From: Amblyomma americanum
Taxonomy: Eukaryota > Arthropoda > Arachnida > Ixodida > Ixodidae
Assembly (NCBI RefSeq): GCF_052857255.1
Contig: NC_135504.1
Coordinates: 147,834,121 to 147,898,120 of the forward strand
Length of the DNA: 64,000 bases
Direction: 5' to 3'
Shown: piece after piece, positions 10,901 to 22,778 of the stretch
Layout of the letters: each line of letters begins with the position of its first letter
Numbering within the stretch: the stretch's first letter is position 1
The notes under the pieces: generated by a model
Database searches by the model: none
Seen by the model: only the letters and a program-made list of their open reading frames with translations
What the model was told of the DNA's origin: nothing
Position numbers and translations under genes: made by a program

Positions 10901-11844
10901 CACGAATACATGCTTTTAGCGCAGTTATAAGAGAAAAAGTTTTGACGCGTATTTGAGGGACTTGTAAAACCGATGTGTTCAGATTTAGCTCATCTCGGTC
11001 TAAAACAGCTTGTTTCGTTGTATTAAGCACGAATACATGCTTTTCGCGCAGTTATAAGAGAAAAAGTTTTGACGCCTATCACATGGACACTTGTAAAACC
11101 TATGTGTTCAGATCTAGCTCGTTTTGGTCTAAAACAGCTTGTTTCTTTGTATTAAGCAAGAATACATGCTTTTCGCGCAGTTATAAGAGAAAAAGTTTTG
11201 ACGCGTGTCACAGGGACACTTGTAAAACCGATGTGTTCTGATTTAGCTCATCTCGGTCTAAAACAGCTAGTTTCGTTGTATTAAGCACTAATACATGCTT
11301 TTCGCGCAGTTATAAGAGAAAAAGTTTTGACGCGTATCAGAGGAACACATGTAAAACCGATGTGTTGTGATTTAGCTCGTGTCGGTCTAAAACAGCTTGT
11401 TTCGTTGTATTAAGCACGAATACATGCTTTTCGCGCAGTTATAAGAGAAAAAGTTTTGACGCGTGCCACAGGGACACTTGTAAAACCGGTGTTCAGATTT
11501 ACCTCGTTTCGGACTAAAACAGCTTGTTTCGTTGGATTAAGCACAAATACATGCTTTTCGCGCAGTTATAAGAGAAAAAAGTTTTGACGCGTATCACATG
11601 GACACATTTAAAACCGATGTTTTCAGATTTAGCTCGTTTCGGTCTAAAACAGCTTGTTTCGTTGTATTAAGCAAGAATACATGCTTTTCGCGCAGTTATA
11701 AGAGAAAAAGATTTGACGCGTTTCACAGGGACACTTGTAAAACCGATGTGTTCAGATTTAGCTCGTTTCGGTCTAAAACAACTTGTTTCGTTGTATTAAA
11801 CACGAATACATGCTTTTCGCGCAGTTATAAGACAAAAAGTTTTG
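7895..11844. repeat. 3.95-kb composite segment, copy 1
   Basis: This segment runs from the CTCATCTAGG unit to the start of the next block L. It reappears at 19,088-22,778 with offset 11,193 up to about 10,000 and 10,934 after about 10,250. Landmarks include GAATAAGTGC followed by CCGATGGTTCATATTTATC, the TGCTGTTCCCGCAG unit, ATAAGATAAAACGATTTG and the rare TGTATTAGCGCGAATAC. Part of it is also seen again at 36,000-37,070. Confidence 0.82.
8497..8624 (+). repeat. Representative monomer, CCGATGGTTCA subfamily
   Basis: This 128-bp unit has a 1-bp loss giving CCGATGGTTCA. Here it also has the rare TATTTATCTCG, whereas copies in the right domain read CAGATTTAGCTCG. It directly follows a unit with GAATAAGTGC and GAAGAAAAGTTTTG. 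This two-monomer pair travels together (19,690, 36,280, 43,620, 48,640, 52,110, 55,460, 58,290, 62,405), a useful landmark for aligning higher-order copies. Confidence 0.8.
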
Positions 11845-12744
11845 ACGCGTATCAGAGGAAGACTTGTAAAACCGATGTGTTCAGATCTTGCTTGTTTCGG
11901 TCTAAAACAGCTTGTTTCGTTGTATTAAGCACGAATACATGCTCTTAGCGCAGTTATAAGAGAAAACGTTTCGACGCGTATCACATGGACACTTGTAAAA
12001 CCGATGTGTTTAGATCTAGCTCATCTCGGTCTAAAACAGCTAGTTTCGTTGTATTAAGCAAGAATACATGCTTTTCGCGCAGTTATAAGAGAAAAAGTTC
12101 TGACGCGTATTAGAGGGACTTGTAAAACCGATGTGTTCAGATTTAGCTCATCTCGGTCTAAAACAGCTTGTTTCGTTGTATTAAGCACGAATACATGTTT
12201 TCGCGCAGTTATAAGAGAAAAAGTTTTGACGCGTTTCACAGGGACACTTGTAAAACCGATGTGTTCAGATTTAGCTCGTATCGGTCTAAAACAACTTGTT
12301 TCGTTGTATTAAGCAAGAATACAATGCTTTTCGCGCAGTTATAAGAGAAAAAGGTTTGACGCGTATCACATGGACACTTGTAAAACCGATGTGTTCAGAT
12401 CTAGCTCTTTTTGGTCTAAAACAGCTTGTTTCGTTGTATTAGGCACGAATACATGCTGTTCACGCAGTTATAAGAGAAAAAGTTTTGACGCGTGTCACAG
12501 GGACACTTGTAAAACCGATGTGTTCAGATTTAGCTCATCTCGGTCTAAACAGCTAGTCTCGTTGTATTAAGCAAGAATACATGCTTTTCGCGCAGTTATA
12601 AGAGAAAAAGTTCTGACGCGTGTCACAGGGACACTTGTAAAACCGATGTGTTCAGATTTAGCTCGTTTCGGTCTAAAACAACTTGTTTCGTTGTATTAAA
12701 CACGAATACATGCTTTTCGCGCAGTTATAAGAGAAAAAGTTTTG
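11845..12744. repeat. Shortened block L copy, 7 monomers (900 bp)
   Basis: It begins ACGCGTATCAGAGGAAGAC with GATCTTGCTTG. It follows block L through the ATACATGTTTTCG unit and the ATACAATGC unit, then skips ahead to the GGTTTGACGCGTATCACATGG unit. The next L start is exactly 900 bp on. It is shorter than the full block because internal and terminal monomers have been lost. Confidence 0.8.
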
Positions 12745-14031
12745 ACGCGTATCAGAGGAAGACTTGTAAAACCGATGTGTTCAGATCTTGCTCGTTTCGG
12801 TCTAAAACAGCTTGTTTCGTTGTATTAAGCACGAATACATGCTCTTAGCGCAGTTATAAGAGAAAACGTTTCGACGCGTATCACATGGACACTTGTAAAA
12901 CCGATGTGTTTAGATCTAGCTCATCTCGGTCTAAAACAGCTAGTTTCGTTGTATTAAGCAAGAATACATGCTTTTCGCGCAGTTATAAGAGAAAAAGTTC
13001 TGACGCGTATTAGAGGGACTTGTAAAACCGATGTGTTCAGATTTAGCTCATCTCGGTCTAAAACAGCTTGTTTCGTTGTATTAAGCACGAATACATGTTT
13101 TCGCGCAGTTATAAGAGAAAAAGTTTTGACGCGTTTCACAGGGACACTTGTAAAACCGATGTGTTCAGATTTAGCTCGTATCGGTCTAAAACAACTTGTT
13201 TCGTTGTATTAAGCAAGAATACAATGCTTTTCGCGCAGTTATAGGAGAAAAAGTTTTGACGCGTTTCACAGGGACACTTGTAAAACCGATGTGTTCAGAT
13301 TTAGCTCGTTTCGGTCTAAAACAACTTGTTTCGTTGTATTAAGAACGAATACATGCTTTTCGCGCAGTTATAAGAGAAAAAGTTTTGACGCGTGCCACAG
13401 GGACACTTGTAAAACCGATGTGTTCAGATTTAGCTCATCTCGGTCTAAAACAGCTAGTTTCGTTGTATTAAGCACGAATACATGCTTTTCGCGCAGTTAT
13501 AAGAGAAAAAGGTTTGACGCGTATCACATGGACACTTGTAAAACCGATGTGTTCAGATCTAGCTCTTTTTGGTCTAAAACAGCTTGTTTCGTTGTATTAA
13601 GCACGAATACATGCTGTTCGCGCAGTTATAAGAGAAAAAGTTTTGACGCGTGTCACAGGGACACTTGTAAAACCGATGTGTTCAGATTTAGCTCATCTCG
13701 GTCTAAACAGCTAGTCTCGTTGTATTAAGCAAGAATACATGCTTTTCGCGCAGTTATAAGAGAAAAAGTTCTGACGCGTGTCACAGGGACACTTGTAAAA
13801 CCGATGTGTTCAGATTTAGCTCGTTTCGGTCTAAAACAACTTGTTTCGTTGTATTAAGCATGAATACATGCTTTTCGCGCAGTTATAAGAGAAAAAGTTT
13901 TGACGCGTATCACGTGGATACTTGTAAAACCGATGTGTTTAGATATAGCTTGTTTTGGTATAAAACAGCTTGTTTCGTTGTTTTAAGCACGAATACGTGC
14001 TTTTCGCGTAGTTATAGAAGAAAAAGTTTTG
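12745..14031. repeat. Block L, full 10-monomer copy (1,287 bp)
   Basis: Order of diagnostic units: (1) AGGAAGAC with GATCTTGCTCG and CTCTTAGCGC; (2) GTTTAGATCTAGCTCATC; (3) TATTAGAGGGACTTG with ATACATGTTTTCG; (4) TCGTATCGG with ATACAATGC; (5) TTAAGAACGAATAC; (6) GTGCCACAGGG; (7) AGATCTAGCTCTTTTTGG with TGCTGTTCGCG; (8) GGTCTAAACAGCTAGTCTCG, a 1-bp loss; (9) TTAAGCATGAATAC; (10) the diverged GATATAGC unit. The total is 1,287 bp, 3 bp under 10 x 129 because of the indels named. Confidence 0.88.
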
Positions 14032-15060
14032 ACGCGTATTAGAGGGACTTGTAAAACCGATGTTTTCAGATTTAGCTCGTTTCGGTCTAAAACAGCTTGT
14101 TTCGTTGTATTAAGCAAGAATACATGCTTTTCGCGCAGTTATAGGAGAAAAAGATTTGACGCGTTTCACAGGGACACTTGTAAAACCGATGTGTTCAGAT
14201 TTAGCTCGTTTCGGTCTAAAACAACTTGTTTCGTTGTATTAAACACGAATACATGCTTTTCGCGCAGTTATAAGAGAAAAAGTTTTGACGCGTATCAGAG
14301 GAAGACTTGTAAAACCGATGTGTTCAGATCTTGCTCGTTTCGGTCTAAAACAGTTTGTTTCGTTGTATTAAGCACGAATACATGCTCTTAGCGCAGTTAT
14401 AGGAGAAAACGTTTCGACGCGTATCACATGGACACTTGTAAAACCGATGTGTTTAGATCTAGCTCATCTCGGTCTAAAACAGCTAGTTTCGTTGTATTAA
14501 GCACGAATACATGTTTTCGCGCAGTTATAAGAGAAAAAGTTTTGACGCGTTTCACAGGGACACTTGTAAAACCGATGTGTTCAGATTTAGCTCGTATCGG
14601 TCTAAAACAACTTGTTTCGTTGTATTAAGCAAGAATACAATGCTTTTCGCGCAGTTATAAGAGAAAAAGGTTTGACGCGTATCACATGGACACTTGTAAA
14701 ACCGATGTGTTCAGATCTAGCTCTTTTTGGTCTAAAACAGCTTGTTTCGTTGTATTAGGCACGAATACATGCTGTTCACGCAGTTATAAGAGAAAAAGTT
14801 TTGACGCGTGTCACAGGGACACTTGTAAAACCGATGTGTTCAGATTTAGCTCATCTCGGTCTAAACAGCTAGTCTCGTTGTATTAAGCAAGAATACATGC
14901 TTTTCGCGCAGTTATAAGAGAAAAAGTTCTGACGCGTGTCACAGGGACACTTGTAAAACCGATGTGTTCAGATTTAGCTCGTTTCGGTCTAAAACAACTT
15001 GTTTCGTTGTATTAAACACGAATACATGCTTTTCGCGCAGTTATAAGAGAAAAAGTTTTG
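14032..15060. repeat. Linker of two monomers plus shortened block L (6 monomers)
   Basis: Two units with CCGATGTTTTCAG and GAAAAAGATTTGACGCG link to a new L start at 14,288. That copy is only 773 bp before the next L start. It goes from unit 2 (GTTTAGATC) into a unit carrying ATACATGTTTTCG without the TATTAGAGGGACTTG opening, so unit 3 is fused to unit 2. It then follows the shortened pattern seen at 11,845-12,744. Confidence 0.75.
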
Positions 15061-16347
15061 ACGCGTATCAGAGGAAGACTTGTAAAACCGATGTGTTCAG
15101 ATCTTGCTCGTTTCGGTCTAAAACAGCTTGTTTCGTTGTATTAAGCACGAATACATGCTCTTAGCGCAGTTATAAGAGAAAACGTTTCGACGCGTATCAC
15201 ATGGACACTTGTAAAACCGATGTGTTTAGATCTAGCTCATCTCGGTCTAAAACAGCTAGTTTCGTTGTATTAAGCAAGAATACATGCTTTTCGCGCAGTT
15301 ATAAGAGAAAAAGTTCTGACGCGTATTAGAGGGACTTGTAAAACCGATGTGTTCAGATTTAGCTCATCTCGGTCTAAAACAGCTTGTTTCGTTGTATTAA
15401 GCACGAATACATGTTTTCGCGCAGTTATAAGAGAAAAAGTTTTGACGCGTTTCACAGGGACACTTGTAAAACCGATGTGTTCAGATTTAGCTCGTATCGG
15501 TCTAAAACAACTTGTTTCGTTGTATTAAGCAAGAATACAATGCTTTTCGCGCAGTTATAGGAGAAAAAGTTTTGACGCGTTTCACAGGGACACTTGTAAA
15601 ACCGATGTGTTCAGATTTAGCTCGTTTCGGTCTAAAACAACTTGTTTCGTTGTATTAAGAACGAATACATGCTTTTCGCGCAGTTATAAGAGAAAAAGTT
15701 TTGACGCGTGCCACAGGGACACTTGTAAAACCGATGTGTTCAGATTTAGCTCATCTCGGTCTAAAACAGCTAGTTTCGTTGTATTAAGCACGAATACATG
15801 CTTTTCGCGCAGTTATAAGAGAAAAAGGTTTGACGCGTATCACATGGACACTTGTAAAACCGATGTGTTCAGATCTAGCTCTTTTTGGTCTAAAACAGCT
15901 TGTTTCGTTGTATTAAGCACGAATACATGCTGTTCGCGCAGTTATAAGAGAAAAAGTTTTGACGCGTGTCACAGGGACACTTGTAAAACCGATGTGTTCA
16001 GATTTAGCTCATCTCGGTCTAAACAGCTAGTCTCGTTGTATTAAGCAAGAATACATGCTTTTCGCGCAGTTATAAGAGAAAAAGTTCTGACGCGTGTCAC
16101 AGGGACACTTGTAAAACCGATGTGTTCAGATTTAGCTCGTTTCGGTCTAAAACAACTTGTTTCGTTGTATTAAGCATGAATACATGCTTTTCGCGCAGTT
16201 ATAAGAGAAAAAGTTTTGACGCGTATCACGTGGATACTTGTAAAACCGATGTGTTTAGATATAGCTTGTTTTGGTATAAAACAGCTTGTTTCGTTGTTTT
16301 AAGCACGAATACGTGCTTTTCGCGTAGTTATAGAAGAAAAAGTTTTG
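15061..16347. repeat. Block L, full 10-monomer copy
   Basis: The same ten-unit order as at 12,745, offset 2,316 bp, and again at 16,604, offset 1,543 bp. The 1,543-bp spacing equals this block plus a two-monomer linker (16,348-16,603) with CCGATGTTTTCAG and GATTTGACGCG. The pair 15,061-16,603 is therefore a 12-monomer tandem unit. Confidence 0.88.
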
Positions 16348-16603
16348 ACGCGTATTAGAGGGACTTGTAAAACCGATGTTTTCAGATTTAGCTCGTTTCG
16401 GTCTAAAACAGCTTGTTTCGTTGTATTAAGCAAGAATACATGCTTTTCGCGCAGTTATAAGAGAAAAAGATTTGACGCGTTTCACAGGGACACTTGTAAA
16501 ACCGATGTGTTCAGATTTAGCTCGTTTCGGTCTAAAACAACTTGTTTCGTTGTATTAAACACGAATACATGCTTTTCGCGCAGTTATAAGAGAAAAAGTT
16601 TTG

Positions 16604-17890
16604 ACGCGTATCAGAGGAAGACTTGTAAAACCGATGTGTTCAGATCTTGCTCGTTTCGGTCTAAAACAGCTTGTTTCGTTGTATTAAGCACGAATACATG
16701 CTCTTAGCGCAGTTATAAGAGAAAACGTTTCGACGCGTATCACATGGACACTTGTAAAACCGATGTGTTTAGATCTAGCTCATCTCGGTCTAAAACAGCT
16801 AGTTTCGTTGTATTAAGCAAGAATACAAGCTTTTCGCGCAGTTATAAGAGAAAAAGTTCTGACGCGTATTAGAGGGACTTGTAAAACCGATGTGTTCAGA
16901 TTTAGCTCATCTCGGTCTAAAACAGCTTGTTTCGTTGTATTAAGCACGAATACATGTTTTCGCGCAGTTATAAGAGAAAAAGTTTTGACGCGTTTCACAG
17001 GGACACTTGTAAAACCGATGTGTTCAGATTTAGCTCGTATCGGTCTAAAACAACTTGTTTCGTTGTATTAAGCAAGAATACAATGCTTTTCGCGCAGTTA
17101 TAGGAGAAAAAGTTTTGACGCGTTTCACAGGAACACTTGTAAAACCGATGTGTTCAGATTTAGCTCGTTTCGGTCTAAAACAACTTGTTTCGTTGTATTA
17201 AGAACGAATACATGCTTTTCGCGCAGTTATAAGAGAAAAAGTTTTGACGCGTGCCACAGGGACACTTGTAAAACCGATGTGTTCAGATTTAGCTCATCTC
17301 GGTCTAAAACAGCTAGTTTCGTTGTATTAAGCACGAATACATGCTTTTCGCGCAGTTATAAGAGAAAAAGGTTTGACGCGTATCACATGGACACTTGTAA
17401 AACCGATGTGTTCAGATCTAGCTCTTTTTGGTCTAAAACAGCTTGTTTCGTTGTATTAAGCACGAATACATGCTGTTCGCGCAGTTATAAGAGAAAAAGT
17501 TTTGACGCGTGTCACAGGGACACTTGTAAAACCGATGTGTTCAGATTTAGCTCATCTCGGTCTAAACAGCTAGTCTCGTTGTATTAAGCAAGAATACATG
17601 CTTTTCGCGCAGTTATAAGAGAAAAAGTTCTGACGCGTGTCACAGGGACACTTGTAAAACCGATGTGTTCAGATTTAGCTCGTTTCGGTCTAAAACAACT
17701 TGTTTCGTTGTATTAAGCATGAATACATGCTTTTCGCGCAGTTATAAGAGAAAAAGTTTTGACGCGTATCACGTGGATACTTGTAAAACCGATGTGTTTA
17801 GATATAGCTTGTTTTGGTATAAAACAGCTTGTTTCGTTGTTTTAAGCACGAATACGTGCTTTTCGCGTAGTTATAGAAGAAAAAGTTTTG
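16604..17890. repeat. Block L, full 10-monomer copy
   Basis: This is the third closely spaced full L block (1,287 bp). One private change is ATACAAGC in place of ATACATGC near 16,825; another is CACAGGAACAC near 17,128. It is followed by a long non-L stretch that resembles 901-2,200, unlike the preceding two blocks. Confidence 0.88.
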
Positions 17891-19087
17891 ACGCGTATTA
17901 GAGGGACTTGTAAAACCGATGTGTTCAGATTTAGCTCATCTCGGTCTAAAACAGCTTGTTTCGTTGTATTAAGCACGAATACATGCTTTTCGCGCAGTTA
18001 TAAGAGAAAAAGTTTTGACGCGTATCACATGGACACTTGTAAAACCGACGTGTTCAGATCTAGCTCGTTTTGGTCTAAAACAGCTTGCTTCGTTGTATTA
18101 AGCACGAATACATGCTTTTCGCGCAGTTATAAGAGAAAAAGTTTTGACGCGTGTCACAGGTACACTTGTAAAACCGATGTGTTCAGATTTAGCTCATCTC
18201 GGTCTAAAACAGCTAGTTTCGTTGTATTAAGCACGAATACATGCTTTTCGCGCAGTTATAGGAGAAAAAGTTTTGACGCGTATCAGAGGAACACTTGTAA
18301 AACCGATGTGTTGTGATTTAGCTCGTTTCGGTCTAAAACAGCTTGTTTCGTTGTATTAAGAAAGAATACATGCTTTTTGCGCAGTTATAAGAGAAAAAGT
18401 TTTGACGCGTGTCACAGGGACACTTGTAAAACCGATGTGTTCAGATTTACCTCGTTTCGGTCTAAAACAGCTTGTTTCGTTGTATTAAGCAAGAATACAT
18501 GCTTTTCGCGCAGTTATAAGAGAAAAAGTTCTGGCGCGTGTTACAGGGACACTTGTAAAACCGATGTGTTCAGATTTAGCTCGTTTCGGTCTAAAACAAC
18601 TTGTTTCGTTGTATTAAGCATGAATACATGCTTTTCGCGCAGTTATAAGAGAAAAAGTTTTGACGCGTATCACCTGAATACTTGTAAAACCGATGTGTTT
18701 AGATATAGCTCGTTTTGGTATAAAACAGCTTGTTTCGTTGTTTTAAGCACGAATACGTGCTTTTCGCGTAGTTATAGAAGAAAAAGTTTTGACGTGTATT
18801 AGAGGGACTTGTAAAACCGATGTGTTCGGATTTACCTCATCTCGGTCTAAAACAGCTTGTTTCGTTGTATTAAGCACGAATACATGCTTTTCGCGCAGTT
18901 ATAGGAGAAAAAGTTTTGACGCGTATCAGAGGAACACTTGTAAAACCGATGTGCTGTGATTTAGCTCGTTTCGGTCAAAAACAGCTTGTTTCGTTGTATT
19001 AAGCACGAATACATGCTTATCGCGCAGTTATAAGAGAAAAAGTTTTGACGTGTATCAGAGGAACACTTGTAAAACCGATGTGTTGTG
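17891..19087. repeat. Composite segment matching 901-2,200
   Basis: Units follow the order of the window start: the TATTAGAGGGACTTG unit, AAACCGACGTG with CTTGCTTCG, CTGGCGCGTGTTACAGGG, CACCTGAATAC (CACGTGAATAC in the earlier copy) and GTGCTGTGATTTAGC. One monomer fewer is present than at 1,286-1,545. It ends in a hybrid unit (TGTGATTTAGCTC joined to ATCTAGG near 19,088) where the array switches to the 7,895-type segment. Confidence 0.78.
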
Positions 19088-22000
19088 ATTTAGCTCATCT
19101 AGGTCTAAAACAGCTTGTTTCGTTGTATTAAGCACGAATACATGCTTTTCGCGCAGTTATAGGAGAAAAAGTTTTGACGCGTATCAGAGGAAGGGTTGTA
19201 AAACCGATGTGTTCAGATCTAGCTCGTTTCGGTCTAAAACAGCTTGTTTCATTGTATTAATCACGAATACATGCTCTTAGCGCAGTTATAAGAGAAAAAG
19301 TTTTGACGCGTGTCACAGGGACACTTGTAAAACCGATGTGTTCAGATTTACCTCGTTTCGGTCTAAAACAGCTAGTTTCGTTGTATTAAGCAAGAATACA
19401 TGCTTTTCGCGCAGTTATAAGAGAAAAAGTTCTGACGCGTATTAGAGGGAATTGTAAAACCGATGTCTTCAGATTTAGCTCATCTCGGTCTAAAACAGCT
19501 TGTTTCGTTGTATTAAGCACGAATACATGCTTTTCGCGCAGTTATAAGAGAAAAAGTTTTGACGCCTATCACATGGACACTTGTAAAACCGATGTGTTCA
19601 GATCTAGCTCGTTTTGGTATAAAACCGCTTGTTTCGTTGTTTTAAGCAAGAATAAGTGCTTTTCGCGTAGTTATAGAAGAAAAGTTTTGACGCGTTTCAC
19701 AGGGACACTTGTAAAACCGATGGTTCATATTTATCTCGTTTCGGTCTAAAACAGCTTGTTTCGTTGTATTAAGCACGAATACATGCTTTTAGCGCAGTTA
19801 TAAGAGAAAAAGTTTTGACGCGTATCACATGGACACTTGTAAAACCGATGTGTTCAGATCTAGCTCATCTCGGTCTAAAACAGCTTGTTTCGTTGTATTA
19901 AGCACCAATACATGCTTTTCGCGCAGTTATAAGAGAAAAAGTTTTGACGCGTGTCACAGGGACACTTGTAAAACCGATGTGTTAAGATTTAGCTCGTTTC
20001 GGTCTAAAACAACTTGCTTCGTTGTATTAAGCACGAATACATGCTTTTCGCGCAGTTATAAGAGAAAAAGTTTTGACGCGTATAACATGGAGACTTGTAA
20101 AACCGATGTGTTCAGATCTAGCTCGTTTTGGTCTAAAACAGCTTGTTTCGTTGTATTAAGCACGAATACATGCTGTTCCCGCAGTTATAAGAGAAAAAGT
20201 TTTGACGCGTGTCACAGGGACGGTTGTAAAACCGATGTGTTGTGATTTAGCTCGTTTCGGTCAAAAACATCTTGTTTCGTTGTATTAAGCACGAATACAT
20301 GCTTTTCGCTCAGTTATAAGAGAAAAAGTTTTGACGTGTATCAGAGGAACACTTGTAAAACCGATGTGTTGTGATTTAGCTCGTTTCGTTCTAAAACAGC
20401 TTGTTTCGTTGTATTAAGCAAGAATACATGCTTTTCGCGCAGTTATAAGATAAAACGATTTGACGCGTATTAGAGGAACACTTGTAAAACCGATGTGTTG
20501 TGATTTAGCTCGTTTCGGTCTAAAACAGCTTGTTTCGTTGTATTAAGCACGAATACATGCTTTTCGCGCAGTTATAAGAGAAAAATTTTGAAGCGTTTCA
20601 CAGGGACACTTGTAAAACAGATGTGTTCAGATTTAGCTCGTTTTGGTTTAAAACAACTTGTTTTGTTGTATTAGCGCGAATACATGCTTTTCGCGCAGTT
20701 ATAAGAGAAAAAGTTTTGACGCGTATCAGAGGAACACTTGTAAGACCGATATGTTGTGATTTAGCTCGTTTCGGTCTAAAACAGCTTGTTTCGTTGTATT
20801 AAGCAAGAATACATGCTTTTCGCGCAGTTATAAGAGAAAAAGTTTTGACGCGTGTCACAGGGACACTTGTAAAACCGATGTGTTCAGATTTACCTCGTTT
20901 CGGACTAACACAGCTTGTTTCGTTGGATTAAGCACGAATACATGCTTTTCGCGCAGTTATAAGAGAAAAAAGTTTTGACGCGTATCACATGGACACATTT
21001 AAAACCGATGTGTCCAGATTTAGCTCGATTCGGTCTAAAACAGCTTGTTTCGTTGTATTAAGCACGAATACATGCTTTTCGCGCAGTTATAAGAGAAAAA
21101 GTTTTGACGCGTATCACATGGACACTTGTAAAACCGATGTGTTCAGATTTAGCTCGTTTCGGACTAAAACAGCTTGTTTCGTTGGATTAAGCACGAATAC
21201 ATGCTTTTCGCGCAGTTATAAGAGAAAAAAGTTTTGACGCGTATCACATGGACACATTTAAAACCGATGTTTTCAGATTTAGCTCGTTTCGGTCTAATAC
21301 AGCTTATTTCGTTGTATTAAGCAAGAATACACGCTTTTCGCGCAGTTATAAGAGAAAAAGATTTGGCGCGTTTCACAGGGACACTTGTAAAACTGATGTG
21401 TTCAGATTTAGCTCGTTTCGGTCTAAAACAACTTGTTTCGTTGTATTAAGCACGAATACATGCTTTTCGCGCAGTTATAAGAGAAAAAGTTTTGACGCGT
21501 GTCACAGGGACACTTGTAAAACCGATGTGTTTAGATATAGCTCGTTTTGGTATAAAACAGCTTGTTTCGTTGTTTTAAGCAAGAATACGTGCTTTTCGCG
21601 TAGTTATAGAAGAAAAAGTTCTGACGCGTATTAGAAGGACTTGTAAAACCGATGTGTTCAGATTTAGCTCATCTCGGTCTAAAACAGCTTGTTTTGTTGT
21701 ATTAAGCACGAATACATGCTTTTCGCGCAGTTATAAGAGAAATGTTTTGACGCGTATCAGAGGAAGACTTGTAAAACCGATGTGTTCAGATCTAGCTCGA
21801 TTCGGTCTAAAACAGCTTGTTTCGTTGTATTAATCACGAATACATGCTTTTAGCGCAGTTATAAGAGAAAAAGTTTTGACGCGTATTTGAGGGACTTGTA
21901 AAACCGATGTGTTCAGATTTAGCTCATCTCGGTCTAAAACAGCTTGTTTCGTTGTATTAAGCAAGAATACATGCTTTTCGCGCAGTTATAAGAGAAAAAG

Positions 22001-22778
22001 TTTTGACGCCTATCACATGGACACTTGTAAAACCTATGTGTTCAGATCTAGCTCGTTTTGGTCTAAAACAGCTTGTTTCTTTGTATTAAGCAAGAATACA
22101 TGCTTTTCGCGCAGTTATAAGAGAAAAAGTTTTGACGCGTGTCACAGGGACACTTGTAAAACCGATGTGTTTTGATTTAGCTCATCTCGGTCTAAAACAG
22201 CTAGTTTCGTTGTATTAAGCACTAATACATGCTTTTCGCGCAGTTATAAGAGAAAAAGTTTTGACGCGTATCAGAGGAACACATGTAAAACCGATGTGTT
22301 GTGATTTAGCTCGTGTCGGTCTAAAACAGCTTGTTTCGTTGTATTAAGCAAGAATACATGCTTTTCGCGCAGTTATAAGAGAAAAAGTTTTGACGCGTGC
22401 CACAGGGACACTTGTAAAACCGGTGTTCAGATTTACCTCGTTTCGGACTAAAACAGCTTGTTTCGTTGGATTAAGCACAAATACATGCTTTTCGCGCAGT
22501 TATAAGAGAAAAAAGTTTTGACGCGTATCACATGGACACATTTAAAACCGATGTTTTCAGATTTAGCTCGTTTCGGTCTAAAACAGCTTGTTTCGTTGTA
22601 TTAAGCAAGAATACATGCTTTTCGCGCAGTTATAAGAGAAAAAGATTTGACGCGTTTCACAGGGACACTTGTAAAACCGATGTGTTCAGATTTAGCTCGT
22701 TTCGGTCTAAAACAACTTGTTTCGTTGTATTAAACACGAATACATGCTTTTCGCGCAGTTATAAGAGAAAAAGTTTTG
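19088..22778. repeat. 3.7-kb composite segment, copy 2
   Basis: It matches 7,895-11,844. The offset falls from 11,193 to 10,934 bp near 21,150-21,250, which is a loss of 259 bp or two monomers. The junction is visible as a hybrid unit reading GATTTAGCTCGTTTCGGACTAA. Private changes include ATGTCTTCAG (19,464), TTCGCTCAG (20,306) and GGTCTAATACAG (21,291), so the copies are close but not identical. Confidence 0.82.
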
